This document shows, piece after piece, positions 27,571 to 37,265 of a DNA stretch of 64,000 nt; position 1 is the stretch's first letter; each line of letters opens with the position of its first letter. The stretch is from Flavobacteriaceae bacterium (GTDB taxonomy: Bacteria; Bacteroidota; Bacteroidia; Flavobacteriales; Flavobacteriaceae): the NCBI GenBank assembly GCA_028281065.1, contig JANQKN010000171.1, positions 26,618 through 90,617 on the forward strand. The letters are read 5' to 3'. The notes beneath the pieces are model-generated. The model had not been told where the DNA came from. It did not search any database and was given only the letters and a program-made list of their open reading frames with translations. A program made the translations under genes and the position numbers.

Positions 27571-28797
27571 GTGAGAATATTATTTGCTTCCATATACCCA
27601 TATGTCTTCTTGTTGTTGTTCTTCACAATTCCGTTCGACAATTACTTAAGGGCACTACCAAATATCCTTTTGGCCATTTTAGCCATACTGTTTCTTTTTG
27701 TAATTCGGAAAAAACATTTGCAGCGACTTAAGAAAATGCCTGTTCGGTTGCTCGGGGGATTTATAGTGTATTTATTGGTCAATTCCCTTTTATTTGGCAG
27801 AATAGAGACAGATTGGGTGGTTTTAAAGAAGATATTGCTGTCTATGGGCTTGGTGTTGTTATATGTGCCTATAGATGGGTTCAAAAAAATATACAAGGCG
27901 CTCATTTTTTCTTCTTTGGCTGCCATTTTGTTCTCAACGATTAAACTGGTTATGGTAGTAAACCAGACCGAAAACTTTCAGTTTTTGGATTCTGCCATGA
28001 TCATTGAGGCTGTGCTTATTGATCGAATCTATTTAGGGCTGTTGTGTGTACTGAGCATCTTGGCGTCCTATCAATCCATTCAGGGCACCTATCACCCCGA
28101 CAATCGTTATTATGTAGCTAATATTATACTCAATGTCCTTTTTGTCCTTTTAATTGTTTCCAGGATTTCGATCATCGTCCTGATCATCATATTCCTGCTT
28201 AGCTTTTTCTATAAAAAGAAGCGCTTACCTCAGTTGTTCTTTGTAACTGGGGGCTTTTTGTTGGTCATTGTTCTCATTTTTATACTGAATAATGATTTAA
28301 GGAAACAGATCTTCTATTCCAATGCTCAACAAAACAAAGGGCTCATCGAAAACACACTAGCAGCAGAACCTAGGGCTGTTATTTGGGACTGTGCCCATAA
28401 GGTTTCCAAGATGGAAGGCACCTTTTTGAAAGGACAAGGGTTTACACATACCAACACAGAGATGTTGCTGTGTTACGAGGCCACACTAAAGGACGAACGC
28501 AAAAAGACATGGTTTCTTTCGCAGAAATACAATACACACAATCAGTTTATCGACTTTTATTTGGCAAGCGGTATTGTGGGAATACTTCTTTTTCTGGGAA
28601 GTATCATCATCCTTTTTATTAGGAACCGAAAAGAATACCTCCCTTCGGCTTTATTGGTTACCCTCATCTGTTTTGCTTTGGTCGAGAACTTATTTCATAG
28701 ACAAATTGGGGCCTATTATGTAGGGGTTATTTTTATCGTGCTGTTAATTGCGGAAGCTACAAAAGAAACAAAGGAACAAATAGACTTTAAAACCTAG
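27571..28797 (+). CDS. O-antigen ligase family protein (third Wzy/WaaL-like)
   Basis: A 408-residue multi-pass membrane protein starting at GTG 27571. The Wzy_C-type signature THNQFIDFYLASGIVGI lies near the C-terminus with the conserved His-Asn pair. It is the third protein of this type in the locus. One may be the polymerase and another the ligase that attaches the polymer to lipid A core or another acceptor. It ends just before the ugd promoter. Confidence 0.78.
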   Translation: MRILFASIYPYVFLLLFFTIPFDNYLRALPNILLAILAILFLFVIRKKHLQRLKKMPVRLLGGFIVYLLVNSLLFGRIETDWVVLKKILLSMGLVLLYVPIDGFKKIYKALIFSSLAAILFSTIKLVMVVNQTENFQFLDSAMIIEAVLIDRIYLGLLCVLSILASYQSIQGTYHPDNRYYVANIILNVLFVLLIVSRISIIVLIIIFLLSFFYKKKRLPQLFFVTGGFLLVIVLIFILNNDLRKQIFYSNAQQNKGLIENTLAAEPRAVIWDCAHKVSKMEGTFLKGQGFTHTNTEMLLCYEATLKDERKKTWFLSQKYNTHNQFIDFYLASGIVGILLFLGSIIILFIRNRKEYLPSALLVTLICFALVENLFHRQIGAYYVGVIFIVLLIAEATKETKEQIDFKT

Positions 28798-28805
28798 GCA
28801 AGTTG

Positions 28806-28813
28806 TATTTTTG
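28806..28813 (+). promoter_or_regulatory. -7 promoter box for ugd
   Basis: TATTTTTG matches TAnnTTTG and ends 23 bases before the ugd ATG. Confidence 0.55.
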
Positions 28814-28836
28814 CCGAGTTTAAATAAAAGGAATAC

Positions 28837-30138
28837 ATGAAAATAGCAGTTATAGGAACAGGATACGTAGGACTGGTAACAGGAACTTGCTTGGCTGAAA
28901 CGGGGAATGAGGTTATATGCGTGGATATAGATGCCAAAAAAGTAGAAAAAATGAGGAATGGTATAGTTCCCATTTATGAACCACATCTGGATGTCCTTTT
29001 CGAAAGAAATATAAATGCCGGACGTTTACGCTTTACCACTTCCTTGGATGAAGGATTGGATCATGGGGATATAGTGTTTTTGGCGCTTCCCACCCCTGAA
29101 GATGAAGATGGCTCCGCAGACTTATCCTATGTGTTGAATGTAGCCAATGAGATAGGCAAAAAAATAAAAGACTACAAAGTAATTGTGGACAAGAGTACGG
29201 TGCCTGTGGGTACAGCGGAAAAGGTAACCCAGACCATTTCCAAGAATGCTTCTTGCGAATTCGATGTGGTTTCAAACCCAGAATTCTTGCGGGAAGGGTT
29301 TGCCGTAGACGATTTTTTGAAACCTGAGCGTATTGTGGTAGGTTCCAGTAGTGAAAGGGCGACAAAAATGATGCAGAAACTGTATGCACCTTTCGTTCGT
29401 TCTGGAAACCCAGTAATCATCATGGATGAAAAATCGGCAGAACTTACAAAGTACGCTGCCAATTCCTTCTTGGCCACCAAGATTACGTTCATGAACGAAA
29501 TTGCCAACTACTGCGAGAAAGTTGGAGCCGATGTGGATAAGGTTCGTGTAGGAATGGGAACTGACTCCCGTATTGGAAAGCGTTTCTTATTCCCTGGGAT
29601 TGGATATGGAGGATCCTGTTTCCCAAAAGATGTAAAAGCGCTACAGAAAGCAGGAAGCGATGCCGATTACGATTTCCAAATATTGGATTCCGTAATAAAT
29701 GTGAACCAAAAACAGAAAACGGCTTTGATTCCTAAAATTAAAAAACATTTTAACAATGACTTGAAAGGCAAGAAAATGGCTGTTTGGGGACTGGCGTTTA
29801 AGCCTGAGACCGATGATATCCGTGAAGCACCTTCCATATACATCATGAATGCACTTTTGGAAGAAGGGGTTGCCCTTAAGGTATTCGATCCAGAAGCCAT
29901 GCCCAACATCCAAAACCGATTTGGGGATAAACTTTCATATGCCTCTTCCATGTACGATACCCTTAACGATGCCGATGCATTGGTTATTTGTACCGAATGG
30001 AGCATTTTCCGAACCCCTAATCTCGATAAGGTAAAAGAATTACTAAAAGAGCCCACCATTTTCGATGGAAGGAATCTATATAATGTAGAGGATATGCGAA
30101 GCGAAGGATTTACATATCAATCCATAGGCCGTAACTAA
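28837..30138 (+). CDS. ugd: UDP-glucose 6-dehydrogenase
   Basis: Oxidises UDP-glucose to UDP-glucuronate with two NAD. The 433-residue protein has the N-terminal dinucleotide loop [10 protein letters not shown], the central segment NPEFLREG, the catalytic cysteine C261 in [10 protein letters not shown], and the second Rossmann domain starting with [17 protein letters not shown]. It precedes the UDP-glucuronate decarboxylase by 17 bases, so the two form a pathway to UDP-xylose. Confidence 0.97.
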   Translation: MKIAVIGTGYVGLVTGTCLAETGNEVICVDIDAKKVEKMRNGIVPIYEPHLDVLFERNINAGRLRFTTSLDEGLDHGDIVFLALPTPEDEDGSADLSYVLNVANEIGKKIKDYKVIVDKSTVPVGTAEKVTQTISKNASCEFDVVSNPEFLREGFAVDDFLKPERIVVGSSSERATKMMQKLYAPFVRSGNPVIIMDEKSAELTKYAANSFLATKITFMNEIANYCEKVGADVDKVRVGMGTDSRIGKRFLFPGIGYGGSCFPKDVKALQKAGSDADYDFQILDSVINVNQKQKTALIPKIKKHFNNDLKGKKMAVWGLAFKPETDDIREAPSIYIMNALLEEGVALKVFDPEAMPNIQNRFGDKLSYASSMYDTLNDADALVICTEWSIFRTPNLDKVKELLKEPTIFDGRNLYNVEDMRSEGFTYQSIGRN

Positions 30139-30155
30139 ATAAACACAACAAGGAT

Positions 30156-31160
30156 TTGGAAACCAATTTAGAGAACAAAAGAGTTTTAATTACAGGAGCC
30201 GCAGGGTTTTTGGGCTCTCATTTATGCGATAAGTTTATCGAACAGGGCTGTGAAGTAATAGGAATGGACAATCTTATTACCGGAGAGCTTAAAAATATAG
30301 AGCACCTATTTGGATTGGAGAAATTTACATTTTATCACCACGATGTCACCAAATTTGTACACGTGCCAGGTAGAGTGGATTATATCCTACATTTTGCTTC
30401 CCCTGCAAGCCCTATTGATTATCTAAAAATCCCTATCCAAACCCTAAAAGTAGGCTCGTTAGGAACCCACAATCTCTTGGGGCTTGCCAAAGAAAAAAAG
30501 GCAAGAATACTCATTGCATCTACCTCTGAAGTATACGGGGATCCTTTAGTCCACCCTCAAAATGAATCATATTATGGAAATGTAAACACCATTGGCCCCC
30601 GCGGGGTATATGATGAGGCCAAGCGCTTTCAGGAATCCATAACAATGGCCTATCATCGTTTTCATGGACTGGAAACAAGAATCGTAAGAATATTTAATAC
30701 TTATGGCCCTAGGATGCGCCTTAACGATGGAAGGGTAATTCCTGCTTTTATGGGTCAGGCATTGCGGGGCGAAGACCTTACGGTGTTCGGCGATGGGTTG
30801 CAGACACGCTCTTTTTGCTATGTGGACGACCAGATAGACGGAATTTTTAGATTGCTGCTTAGCGATTACTCCCTTCCCGTAAACATAGGAAACCCTGATG
30901 AGATAAGCATTCTCGATTTTGCTGAAGAAATCATAAAATTAACAGGAACCGAACAGAAAATCGTATTTAAACCCTTACCAAAGGATGACCCGTTACAGCG
31001 GCAACCGGATATAACCAAAGCCAAGGAAATATTGGGCTGGGATGTGAAAACCCAAAGGGTAGAAGGAATGCGCAAAACATTCGAATATTTTAAGGGGCTT
31101 ACCGAAGAAGAGCTCTTCAAAAAAGAACACAAGGATTTTTCCAAGCACAATAAGCGGTAA
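30156..31160 (+). CDS. uxs: UDP-glucuronate decarboxylase (UDP-xylose synthase)
   Basis: Converts UDP-glucuronate to UDP-xylose. The 334-residue short-chain dehydrogenase-type protein has [11 protein letters not shown], the [11 protein letters not shown] segment characteristic of UXS, the STSEVYGDP active-site strand, the catalytic Y152-x3-K156 (YDEAK) and [10 protein letters not shown]. It starts at TTG 30156. Its last stop base is the first base of the next ATG. Together with ugd it supplies xylose and glucuronate for the polysaccharide. Confidence 0.94.
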   Translation: METNLENKRVLITGAAGFLGSHLCDKFIEQGCEVIGMDNLITGELKNIEHLFGLEKFTFYHHDVTKFVHVPGRVDYILHFASPASPIDYLKIPIQTLKVGSLGTHNLLGLAKEKKARILIASTSEVYGDPLVHPQNESYYGNVNTIGPRGVYDEAKRFQESITMAYHRFHGLETRIVRIFNTYGPRMRLNDGRVIPAFMGQALRGEDLTVFGDGLQTRSFCYVDDQIDGIFRLLLSDYSLPVNIGNPDEISILDFAEEIIKLTGTEQKIVFKPLPKDDPLQRQPDITKAKEILGWDVKTQRVEGMRKTFEYFKGLTEEELFKKEHKDFSKHNKR

Positions 31161-32506
31161 TGATATTTAAAACAGGGAGATATTCAGGATTTCTAAGGCC
31201 GATTACATACGGGATCGACCTTGTGCTTATCCATGCCCTAGCGTATTATTTCCTGGATGCAAACTTCCCCTTTCTTAACTATCTTATTTTTGTCTCCCTA
31301 GCTTGGATTATAGCTGCACTTCGCACCCATTTTTATGAAATATACCGTTTTACGCATGTAAGTAACCTGCTTGGCCTCATAGGGAAGCAAACCATTTACT
31401 TTTTACTCATAGTTTTCACCTTTTTCGGTATTTACAACAACCAGGAAATAAACCCTTGGCGGGTACTGTACTATGCCATCATTGTAATGGGGTGCATTTC
31501 GGCAGTAAAACTGGGTATTTTCTTCCTCCTTAAAAAGTACCGAAGATTTTGGGGTGGAAACATAAGACGCGTTGTTATTATTGGTCTTAATCAGAAAACA
31601 GATCAGTTGAGGACTTTTTTTGAAAACAGGACCGATTATGGGTATCAACTAAGAAAAACCTTCGATATACAAACAACGCCTTTGGAGGAATGCTTTAACT
31701 ATATTTCTGAAAACAATATCGATGAAATCTATTCGTCCGTAGCAGAGCTAGACAACGAAAAGCTAGTGAAGCTTATCGATTATGCCGATAACAACTTAAA
31801 GATCCTGAAGTTCCTCCCAGACAATAAGGAAATATATACCAAACGGTTGGATTTCACCTATTATGGGGTGCTTCCCATATTATCCCTTCGTAAAATACCT
31901 ATCGATGAGCCCTTCAATAAGTTTGTAAAGCGAAGTTTCGACATCATACTTTCGCTTATCATCATTGTAGGGATATTGTCTTGGCTCACGCCTATATTGG
32001 CCATCATCATTAAATTGGAGTCACGGGGTCCTGTGTTTTTCAAACAAAAGAGAAACGGGCTGGACTACAAGGAGTTTTATTGTTATAAATTCCGATCCAT
32101 GCGCCCTAACCCCGAAGCTCACTTACACCAGATTAGAAAAGGAGATCCTAGGGTAACCCGCGTAGGAAGGATTATTAGAAAAACCAGTATCGACGAGTTG
32201 CCCCAGTTTATTAATGTGCTGAAAGGGGAAATGTCTGTTGTGGGACCAAGGCCGCATATGGTAAGCCATACCCACATGTATGCAGAGCGGATCGATAAAT
32301 TTATGGTACGCCATTTTATAAAGCCCGGAATTACAGGATTGGCACAGGTAAGTGGGTATCGAGGAGAAGTTGAGGATGACAACCACATTATAAATCGGGT
32401 GAAGTACGATATATTCTATTTGGAAAACTGGTCTCTTTTTTTAGATATAAAAATTGTGGTCCAGACCATCTACAATGCGTTAAGAGGTGAAGAAAAAGCC
32501 TATTGA
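31160..32506 (+). CDS. Initiating polyprenyl glycosylphosphotransferase (WcaJ/WbaP-like)
   Basis: A 448-residue membrane enzyme that transfers a sugar phosphate to undecaprenyl phosphate, starting the repeat unit. It has four N-terminal membrane helices, a CoA-binding-like middle domain and, from about residue 255, a bacterial sugar transferase domain. This begins with VKRSFDIILS, then KQKRNG, the YKFRSMRP motif, RVTRVGRIIRKTSIDELPQ and the DxKxxPGITGL-like KPGITGLAQVSG. Start overlaps the uxs stop, and its end overlaps the next glycosyltransferase by 20 bases. Confidence 0.93.
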   Translation: MIFKTGRYSGFLRPITYGIDLVLIHALAYYFLDANFPFLNYLIFVSLAWIIAALRTHFYEIYRFTHVSNLLGLIGKQTIYFLLIVFTFFGIYNNQEINPWRVLYYAIIVMGCISAVKLGIFFLLKKYRRFWGGNIRRVVIIGLNQKTDQLRTFFENRTDYGYQLRKTFDIQTTPLEECFNYISENNIDEIYSSVAELDNEKLVKLIDYADNNLKILKFLPDNKEIYTKRLDFTYYGVLPILSLRKIPIDEPFNKFVKRSFDIILSLIIIVGILSWLTPILAIIIKLESRGPVFFKQKRNGLDYKEFYCYKFRSMRPNPEAHLHQIRKGDPRVTRVGRIIRKTSIDELPQFINVLKGEMSVVGPRPHMVSHTHMYAERIDKFMVRHFIKPGITGLAQVSGYRGEVEDDNHIINRVKYDIFYLENWSLFLDIKIVVQTIYNALRGEEKAY

Positions 32507-33278
32507 TATTCAACCACTTATTTCCATTATCACTCCGCTGTATAATGCAGAGAATTTTATTGCCCAGCATATAGAGAGTGTGCAGGCGCAAACCTATCCA
32601 CATTGGGAGCATATTATCGTGGACGATGCTTCTACAGATCGTAGTGCCGAGGTGGTAGCTTCTTACGCGAATGAAGACTCTAGGATTGTGCTGGTCAATA
32701 ACCCAGAAAATAGAGGGGCTGCCTTTACCCGGAATCATGCTACAGAGCTGGCAAAGGGTGAATACATTGCTTTTTTGGATAGCGATGATCTATGGAGCCC
32801 TGAAAAACTGGAACGACAAATAGCCTTTATGCAAGCGAACGATTTGGCGGTTTCCTTTACCAGTTACCTTCATATTGACGAAGCTGGAAAGTCGCTAAAT
32901 AAGCGGATTAAGGCCTTACCAGTTTTAACGTATAAAAAGCAACACTCCAATAACTACATAGGGAATCTAACAGGGATTTATAAATGCTCTGAAATAGGGA
33001 AAATCATGGCACCGCCTATTCGAAAACGGCAAGATTGGGCTGTTTGGCTGGAGGCCATAAAAAAGAGTGGCCGTCCCGCAATGGGACTTCAGGAAGATTT
33101 GGCCAGTTATCGGGTTAGGAAAGGCTCTATAAGCTCCAATAAAGTTAAATTGGTAAAGTACAATTACAGTTTCTATAGGCATTATTTAAAATACAATGCC
33201 CTTTCTTCGGGTTTTTATATGCTTCGCTTTTTTTGGGAGTATTTTTTGGTGCGACCGAAACAGATTGAAAAGTGGTAG
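32487..33278 (+). CDS. GT2 family glycosyltransferase
   Basis: A 263-residue cytosolic GT-A enzyme. It shows LISIITPLYNAENFI, the HIIVDDASTD strand, the ENRGAAFTRNHA segment and the metal-binding AFLDSDDLW. It starts at GTG 32487, inside the end of the preceding gene. Its stop lies two bases from the end of the convergent CapK-like gene, so no terminator fits between them. Confidence 0.92.
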   Translation: MKKKPIDIQPLISIITPLYNAENFIAQHIESVQAQTYPHWEHIIVDDASTDRSAEVVASYANEDSRIVLVNNPENRGAAFTRNHATELAKGEYIAFLDSDDLWSPEKLERQIAFMQANDLAVSFTSYLHIDEAGKSLNKRIKALPVLTYKKQHSNNYIGNLTGIYKCSEIGKIMAPPIRKRQDWAVWLEAIKKSGRPAMGLQEDLASYRVRKGSISSNKVKLVKYNYSFYRHYLKYNALSSGFYMLRFFWEYFLVRPKQIEKW

Positions 33279-33280
33279 GT

Positions 33281-34588
33281 CTATAATGTTGAAACGAATT
33301 GTTTTAGCTTCCCTCTTTTACTCCTATCCAAAGTTTCTACACGCTCCAGGGTTAATCTCAGACCAGGCTCCAGATAGGTGAAAAGGGCTTCTTCTATGAG
33401 CTTAATTTTGTCTTCGGTAAGCGCCTCTTCAGAAGAGTAGTAGATTTTAAATGAATCCAAGGCGGTTTGTTCCACGACAAACTCCTTTACGTTTCCATCG
33501 TCTTCAATCACACTTTTGGTAACATAATAAAAAGTGAGCCCTGGGACGGTTTTCCCACTGGGTAGTCGGGCAATATCGTTGGTTCTCCCTATAAGCTCCT
33601 GTAAGATGGGTTTTTTAGGGGTACTTGCTGGAGAAAGAATGCCCGTATCTCCAATGTCATAACGAATCATGGGATGCGCCTTGTTGTATAAGGAAGTGAT
33701 CACAATTCTCCCAGGCTGTCCATTTGGAACGGACAGTCCAGAATCGTCTAAGACCTCTACCAGTAAGGCTTCGCTGTTAACAACAAATTCATTTTTGGCA
33801 TTTGTAAAACCGATCAATCCTAATTCACTGGCACCATATTCGTTCACTATAGGAATTTGGAATGCTTGTTCCAATATCTTTTTATCGCTTTCAAAAAGCA
33901 TTTCACTGGTCACCAAACAACTGGATAGTGTAGGACACACCTCTTTTAGGATAATTCCTTTTTCTCGAAGGAATTTTGCAAACAAAACAATGGAACTTGT
34001 ATACCCACTAATGTAGTTGAACTTCTTGGTGGAGAAGGCTTTTAGCACCCCTTCCAATTTTTTATGGGAAAGATCGAAAATGGGGAACCGGTAGCGCTTC
34101 CCTAACCGATCTTTTAAACGCTCTTTGTAATAGCCCAACGTATCCAAAGGGATTCCATAAAATCGTGCTTGGTAGCTTTTGTTGAGGTCTATATCAAACC
34201 ATTGGTATCGATCCATGAATTCGGCCCAGGAAAGAGCATGCGAAAACTTGTCCTTTGCAAAAATAAAAGGATGGCCACTGGAACCAGACGTTTTATTAAT
34301 GTAGCTGTTCTTCTTAGAATATCCTTTGCTTAAACGTTGATTGAGAGGCTGCTGCAAATCTGATTTTTGCATGACGGGAACGTCTTCCCAACGGGAGGGA
34401 AGTTTTCCTTCCAGAAAACGGTGGTAAAAAGGATTTTGGTTATAGTGGAAATGCAGGATGTCTTTGCGTTGCTTATCGATGTATTCCTGATAAGCTCCTT
34501 CAGGGATAGCTTTAATATCATCCAATCTCTTCTTTGCCTCCTTAATGGGGAACCCGTTTAACCGCAGCGTGATTTCGAATAAATTCAA
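33281..34588 (-). CDS. CapK/PaaK-like adenylate-forming enzyme
   Basis: A 435-residue protein of the phenylacetate-CoA ligase (PaaK/CapK) branch of adenylating enzymes. It has the loop INKTSGSSGHPFIF, the VNEYGASELG motif, an RYDIGDTG motif and the hinge LIGRTNDIARLPSG. Members in capsule loci are suspected of modifying sugars or lipids, but no reaction has been firmly assigned. It is transcribed toward the polysaccharide genes and diverges from purD. Confidence 0.85.
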   Translation of the reverse strand: MNLFEITLRLNGFPIKEAKKRLDDIKAIPEGAYQEYIDKQRKDILHFHYNQNPFYHRFLEGKLPSRWEDVPVMQKSDLQQPLNQRLSKGYSKKNSYINKTSGSSGHPFIFAKDKFSHALSWAEFMDRYQWFDIDLNKSYQARFYGIPLDTLGYYKERLKDRLGKRYRFPIFDLSHKKLEGVLKAFSTKKFNYISGYTSSIVLFAKFLREKGIILKEVCPTLSSCLVTSEMLFESDKKILEQAFQIPIVNEYGASELGLIGFTNAKNEFVVNSEALLVEVLDDSGLSVPNGQPGRIVITSLYNKAHPMIRYDIGDTGILSPASTPKKPILQELIGRTNDIARLPSGKTVPGLTFYYVTKSVIEDDGNVKEFVVEQTALDSFKIYYSSEEALTEDKIKLIEEALFTYLEPGLRLTLERVETLDRSKRGKLKQFVSTL

Positions 34589-34624
34589 AAGGAAAAAAGA
34601 TTATGGGGTCAATTTACAAACAAT

Positions 34625-34632
34625 TACTTTTG
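34625..34632 (+). promoter_or_regulatory. -7 promoter box for purD
   Basis: TACTTTTG matches TAnnTTTG and ends 24 bases before the purD ATG. Confidence 0.55.
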
Positions 34633-34656
34633 CAGTCTAAATTTAAACCATCTATC

Positions 34657-35928
34657 ATGAACATTTTGGTATTAGGATCTGGAGGAAGAGAACATGCATT
34701 CGCTTATAAAATTGCGCAGAGTTCCCGTTGCGAAAAATTATTTGTTGCCCCGGGGAATGCAGGCACCGACACCATTGCCCAAAATGTTCCCATTGGGGTG
34801 AACGATTTTCAAGCCATTAAGGAGTTTGTAAAAGGAAACGATATAAAAATGGTTGTGGTAGGTCCAGAAGACCCTTTGGTACGTGGTATCTACGACTATT
34901 TTTCTAACGATGAGGAACTAAAACATGTGTTAGTGGTGGGGCCTTCCCAAAGTGGAGCTAAATTGGAAGGAAGTAAAGAAAGAGCCAAAGAGTTTATGAG
35001 TAATCATGACATTCCTACTGCGGCTTATCAGAGCTTTACGGCTCAAACCCTTCAGGAAGGGAAGTCATTTTTGGAAACACTTGAAGCTCCTTATGTACTA
35101 AAAGCAGATGGTTTGGCAGCAGGGAAAGGGGTTCTTATCCTAAATGATCTGGATGAAGCCAAATCCGAACTGGAAAACATGCTTTCGCATTCCAAGTTTG
35201 GGGCTGCCAGTGAAAAAGTGGTGATCGAAGAGTTTTTGGACGGGATCGAATTGAGTGTTTTTGTCCTTACCGATGGAAAAAACTACAAAGTCCTTCCCAC
35301 TGCCAAAGATTACAAACGTATCGGCGAAGGCGATACAGGACTTAATACAGGAGGGATGGGAGCCATTTCCCCAGTACCTTTTGCAGATGCCGCTTTGATG
35401 CAAAAGATTGAAGACCGAATTGTAAAGCCTACCGTGGAAGGGATTCAAAAAGAAGGGATCGATTATAAGGGATTCATCTTTATTGGTCTTATAAAAGTGA
35501 ATGATGAACCCTACGTAATAGAATATAATGTACGCATGGGTGATCCCGAAACCGAAGTGGTATTGCCAAGAATACAAACCGATTTGGTAGACTTGCTGGA
35601 AGCTGCGGCTACGCAAACACTGGATCGTGTTTCCCTACAAATTGATGAACGCTCTGCGACAACGGTAATGGCTGTTTCTGGAGGATATCCGGAAGCTTAT
35701 GAAAAAGGCAAGGAAATAGTAGGTATTGAAAGGATTGGTAATTCCATCGTATTCCATGCAGGAACCTCGATGAAGGAAGGTACCGTGGTAACCAATGGAG
35801 GAAGGGTCTTGGCTGTGACTTCGTTGGATTCAGACTTTAGGGAGGCACTAAAAAAATCGTACGAAAACCTAGAGGAGATCTTCTTCGATAAGATGTATTA
35901 TAGAAAAGATATAGGATTCGATCTATAA
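34657..35928 (+). CDS. purD: Phosphoribosylamine-glycine ligase
   Basis: Second step of purine synthesis. The 423-residue ATP-grasp enzyme starts with MNILVLGSGGREHAF, contains the ATP-grasp lid segment LKADGLAAGKGV, the TGGMGAISP motif and the EYNVRMGDPETE active-site segment. I chose the ATG at 34657 over an upstream open frame from 34603 because the conserved N-terminus begins there and the promoter box lies between them. A strong terminator follows. Confidence 0.97.
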   Translation: MNILVLGSGGREHAFAYKIAQSSRCEKLFVAPGNAGTDTIAQNVPIGVNDFQAIKEFVKGNDIKMVVVGPEDPLVRGIYDYFSNDEELKHVLVVGPSQSGAKLEGSKERAKEFMSNHDIPTAAYQSFTAQTLQEGKSFLETLEAPYVLKADGLAAGKGVLILNDLDEAKSELENMLSHSKFGAASEKVVIEEFLDGIELSVFVLTDGKNYKVLPTAKDYKRIGEGDTGLNTGGMGAISPVPFADAALMQKIEDRIVKPTVEGIQKEGIDYKGFIFIGLIKVNDEPYVIEYNVRMGDPETEVVLPRIQTDLVDLLEAAATQTLDRVSLQIDERSATTVMAVSGGYPEAYEKGKEIVGIERIGNSIVFHAGTSMKEGTVVTNGGRVLAVTSLDSDFREALKKSYENLEEIFFDKMYYRKDIGFDL

Positions 35929-35933
35929 AAAAG

Positions 35934-35961
35934 AAAAGCCCCTCATCGAGGGGCTTTTTTT
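35934..35961. terminator. Bidirectional intrinsic terminator
   Basis: Stem AAAAGCCCCTC/GAGGGGCTTTT with an ATC loop and a T run, with A residues on the other side. It serves purD and the convergent DUF6341-like gene, whose stop codon lies at its edge. Confidence 0.9.
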
Positions 35962-36220
35962 ATGATCGGCTTAAATCGGAGTCTTTTCCTAGGAAAGAGT
36001 GCGAAATCTGGGTTCGGTCCTCTTCATTGTTGTCATTGAATATTTTCAATTGTTTCATCCAGTACATAAAAGCAACAAACCCGATAAGGGTAAATACCCA
36101 GCTCATGATATTGGCGCCCCACCAGCTTTCCAGTTCCAAAGTACGCAACCAGTTTAAGGGCGCAAACAATACGTTCTCAGTAAAATCCTGAATTCCGTAA
36201 AAAATTTCTTTTAAGGACAT
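35960..36220 (-). CDS. Small membrane protein, DUF6341-like
   Basis: An 86-residue protein with one clear transmembrane helix (about residues 38-56, SWVFTLIGFVAFMYWM) and a charged C-terminus. I believe it belongs to DUF6341, a flavobacterial family of unknown function usually found near purD and DUF6427 genes; the neighbours here agree. Divergent from the DUF6427-like gene. Confidence 0.72.
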   Translation of the reverse strand: MSLKEIFYGIQDFTENVLFAPLNWLRTLELESWWGANIMSWVFTLIGFVAFMYWMKQLKIFNDNNEEDRTQISHSFLGKDSDLSRS

Positions 36221-36239
36221 ATCTTTATCTTTAGAGGGA

Positions 36240-36247
36240 CAAAAATA
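36240..36247 (-). promoter_or_regulatory. -7 promoter box for the DUF6341-like gene
   Basis: TATTTTTG on the minus strand matches TAnnTTTG and ends 19 bases before the ATG at 36220. On the plus strand two overlapping TATCTTTA sites (36221-36234) could serve the divergent gene. Confidence 0.45.
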
Positions 36248-36260
36248 GAAATAAACTTAC

Positions 36261-37187
36261 ATGCTTACAAGCTTTTTTAAGAAATCCGGACCATTAAATT
36301 TTTTAGTGGTTAGCCTTTATATATTGTTGTTTGCTGTAGTCTCCTTTTTTCTTGAAAATAATGAATCGTTCGACCTTTATGAATTAGGCAAATCTGCCTT
36401 GTTGGTATTGTTATTGGTCTTTTCACTTTTCCTTCTGGATTTTATTGTGCGCAAAAACGGACTTGCGCAAATGAACGCCTATACCATTCTGTTTTTTGCA
36501 ACACTTGTCTGCTTTTTCCCGTTCATTTTTAAAGATATAGCCCTAGTAGGAGCCAGCGTTTGTGTATTGTTTGCTTTGCGAAGGATGTTTAGTCTACAAT
36601 CCATAAAAAATACGGAACGTAAGATTTTAGACGCTTCTTTATGGCTGGCTGTTGCTACCTTTTTGTATTTCCCCAGCATTCTTATGGTAATGGGCTTATT
36701 GTGGGCCATTTTTATTATGCCCATAAAAAAGCTGAGGTACTTTTTTATTCCCGTTGTGGGGTTTCTAGGGGCTTTTTTAATCGCAACAGCCTACTATTTG
36801 TGGGTGGATGATGATATTGAATGGTTCTTCAATCTCTTTGTGCAACCCTCTTGGGACTTTACGGCTTACGGAATACGGGCAACCCTTATTGCTATAGCAT
36901 TTGTTTCGGCATCCTTCCTTTGGGCGTTGTTTTTTAGATTGGGGGCTATCTCGAGACTCCAGAAAAAGGAAAGACCCAATTTCCTTTTGGTTGTGTATGT
37001 TGTATTCATTTCCTTGACGATGATTTTATTTTCACACAAAAAGGATACAACGGAGTTGCTTTTTGCTTTTGCGCCCATGGCCATCATTCTTGCCAATTAT
37101 GTAGAGCACGATTCCGATAAATGGTTTAAGGAACTCCTACTATGGTTGTTTATCCTCTTGCCTTTTCTTCGCTTTTTTGTGGGATAG
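36261..37187 (+). CDS. Multi-pass membrane protein, DUF6427-like
   Basis: A 308-residue protein with about ten hydrophobic segments. It has no catalytic motif I recognise. Position next to purD, the DUF6341-like gene and DUF4254 points to the DUF6427 family of flavobacteria. It could act in transport or glycan assembly, but nothing in the sequence decides this. Confidence 0.75.
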   Translation: MLTSFFKKSGPLNFLVVSLYILLFAVVSFFLENNESFDLYELGKSALLVLLLVFSLFLLDFIVRKNGLAQMNAYTILFFATLVCFFPFIFKDIALVGASVCVLFALRRMFSLQSIKNTERKILDASLWLAVATFLYFPSILMVMGLLWAIFIMPIKKLRYFFIPVVGFLGAFLIATAYYLWVDDDIEWFFNLFVQPSWDFTAYGIRATLIAIAFVSASFLWALFFRLGAISRLQKKERPNFLLVVYVVFISLTMILFSHKKDTTELLFAFAPMAIILANYVEHDSDKWFKELLLWLFILLPFLRFFVG

Positions 37188-37223
37188 CCTTTTTGGGTTG
37201 CTGTATCCTACCGTAAAATATGG

Positions 37224-37231
37224 TACCTTTG
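37224..37231 (+). promoter_or_regulatory. -7 promoter box for the DUF4254 gene
   Basis: TACCTTTG matches TAnnTTTG and ends 34 bases before the ATG at 37266. Confidence 0.5.
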
Positions 37232-37265
37232 CCCCCTGAATAATCTTTAGTACTCTTAACAGGAA

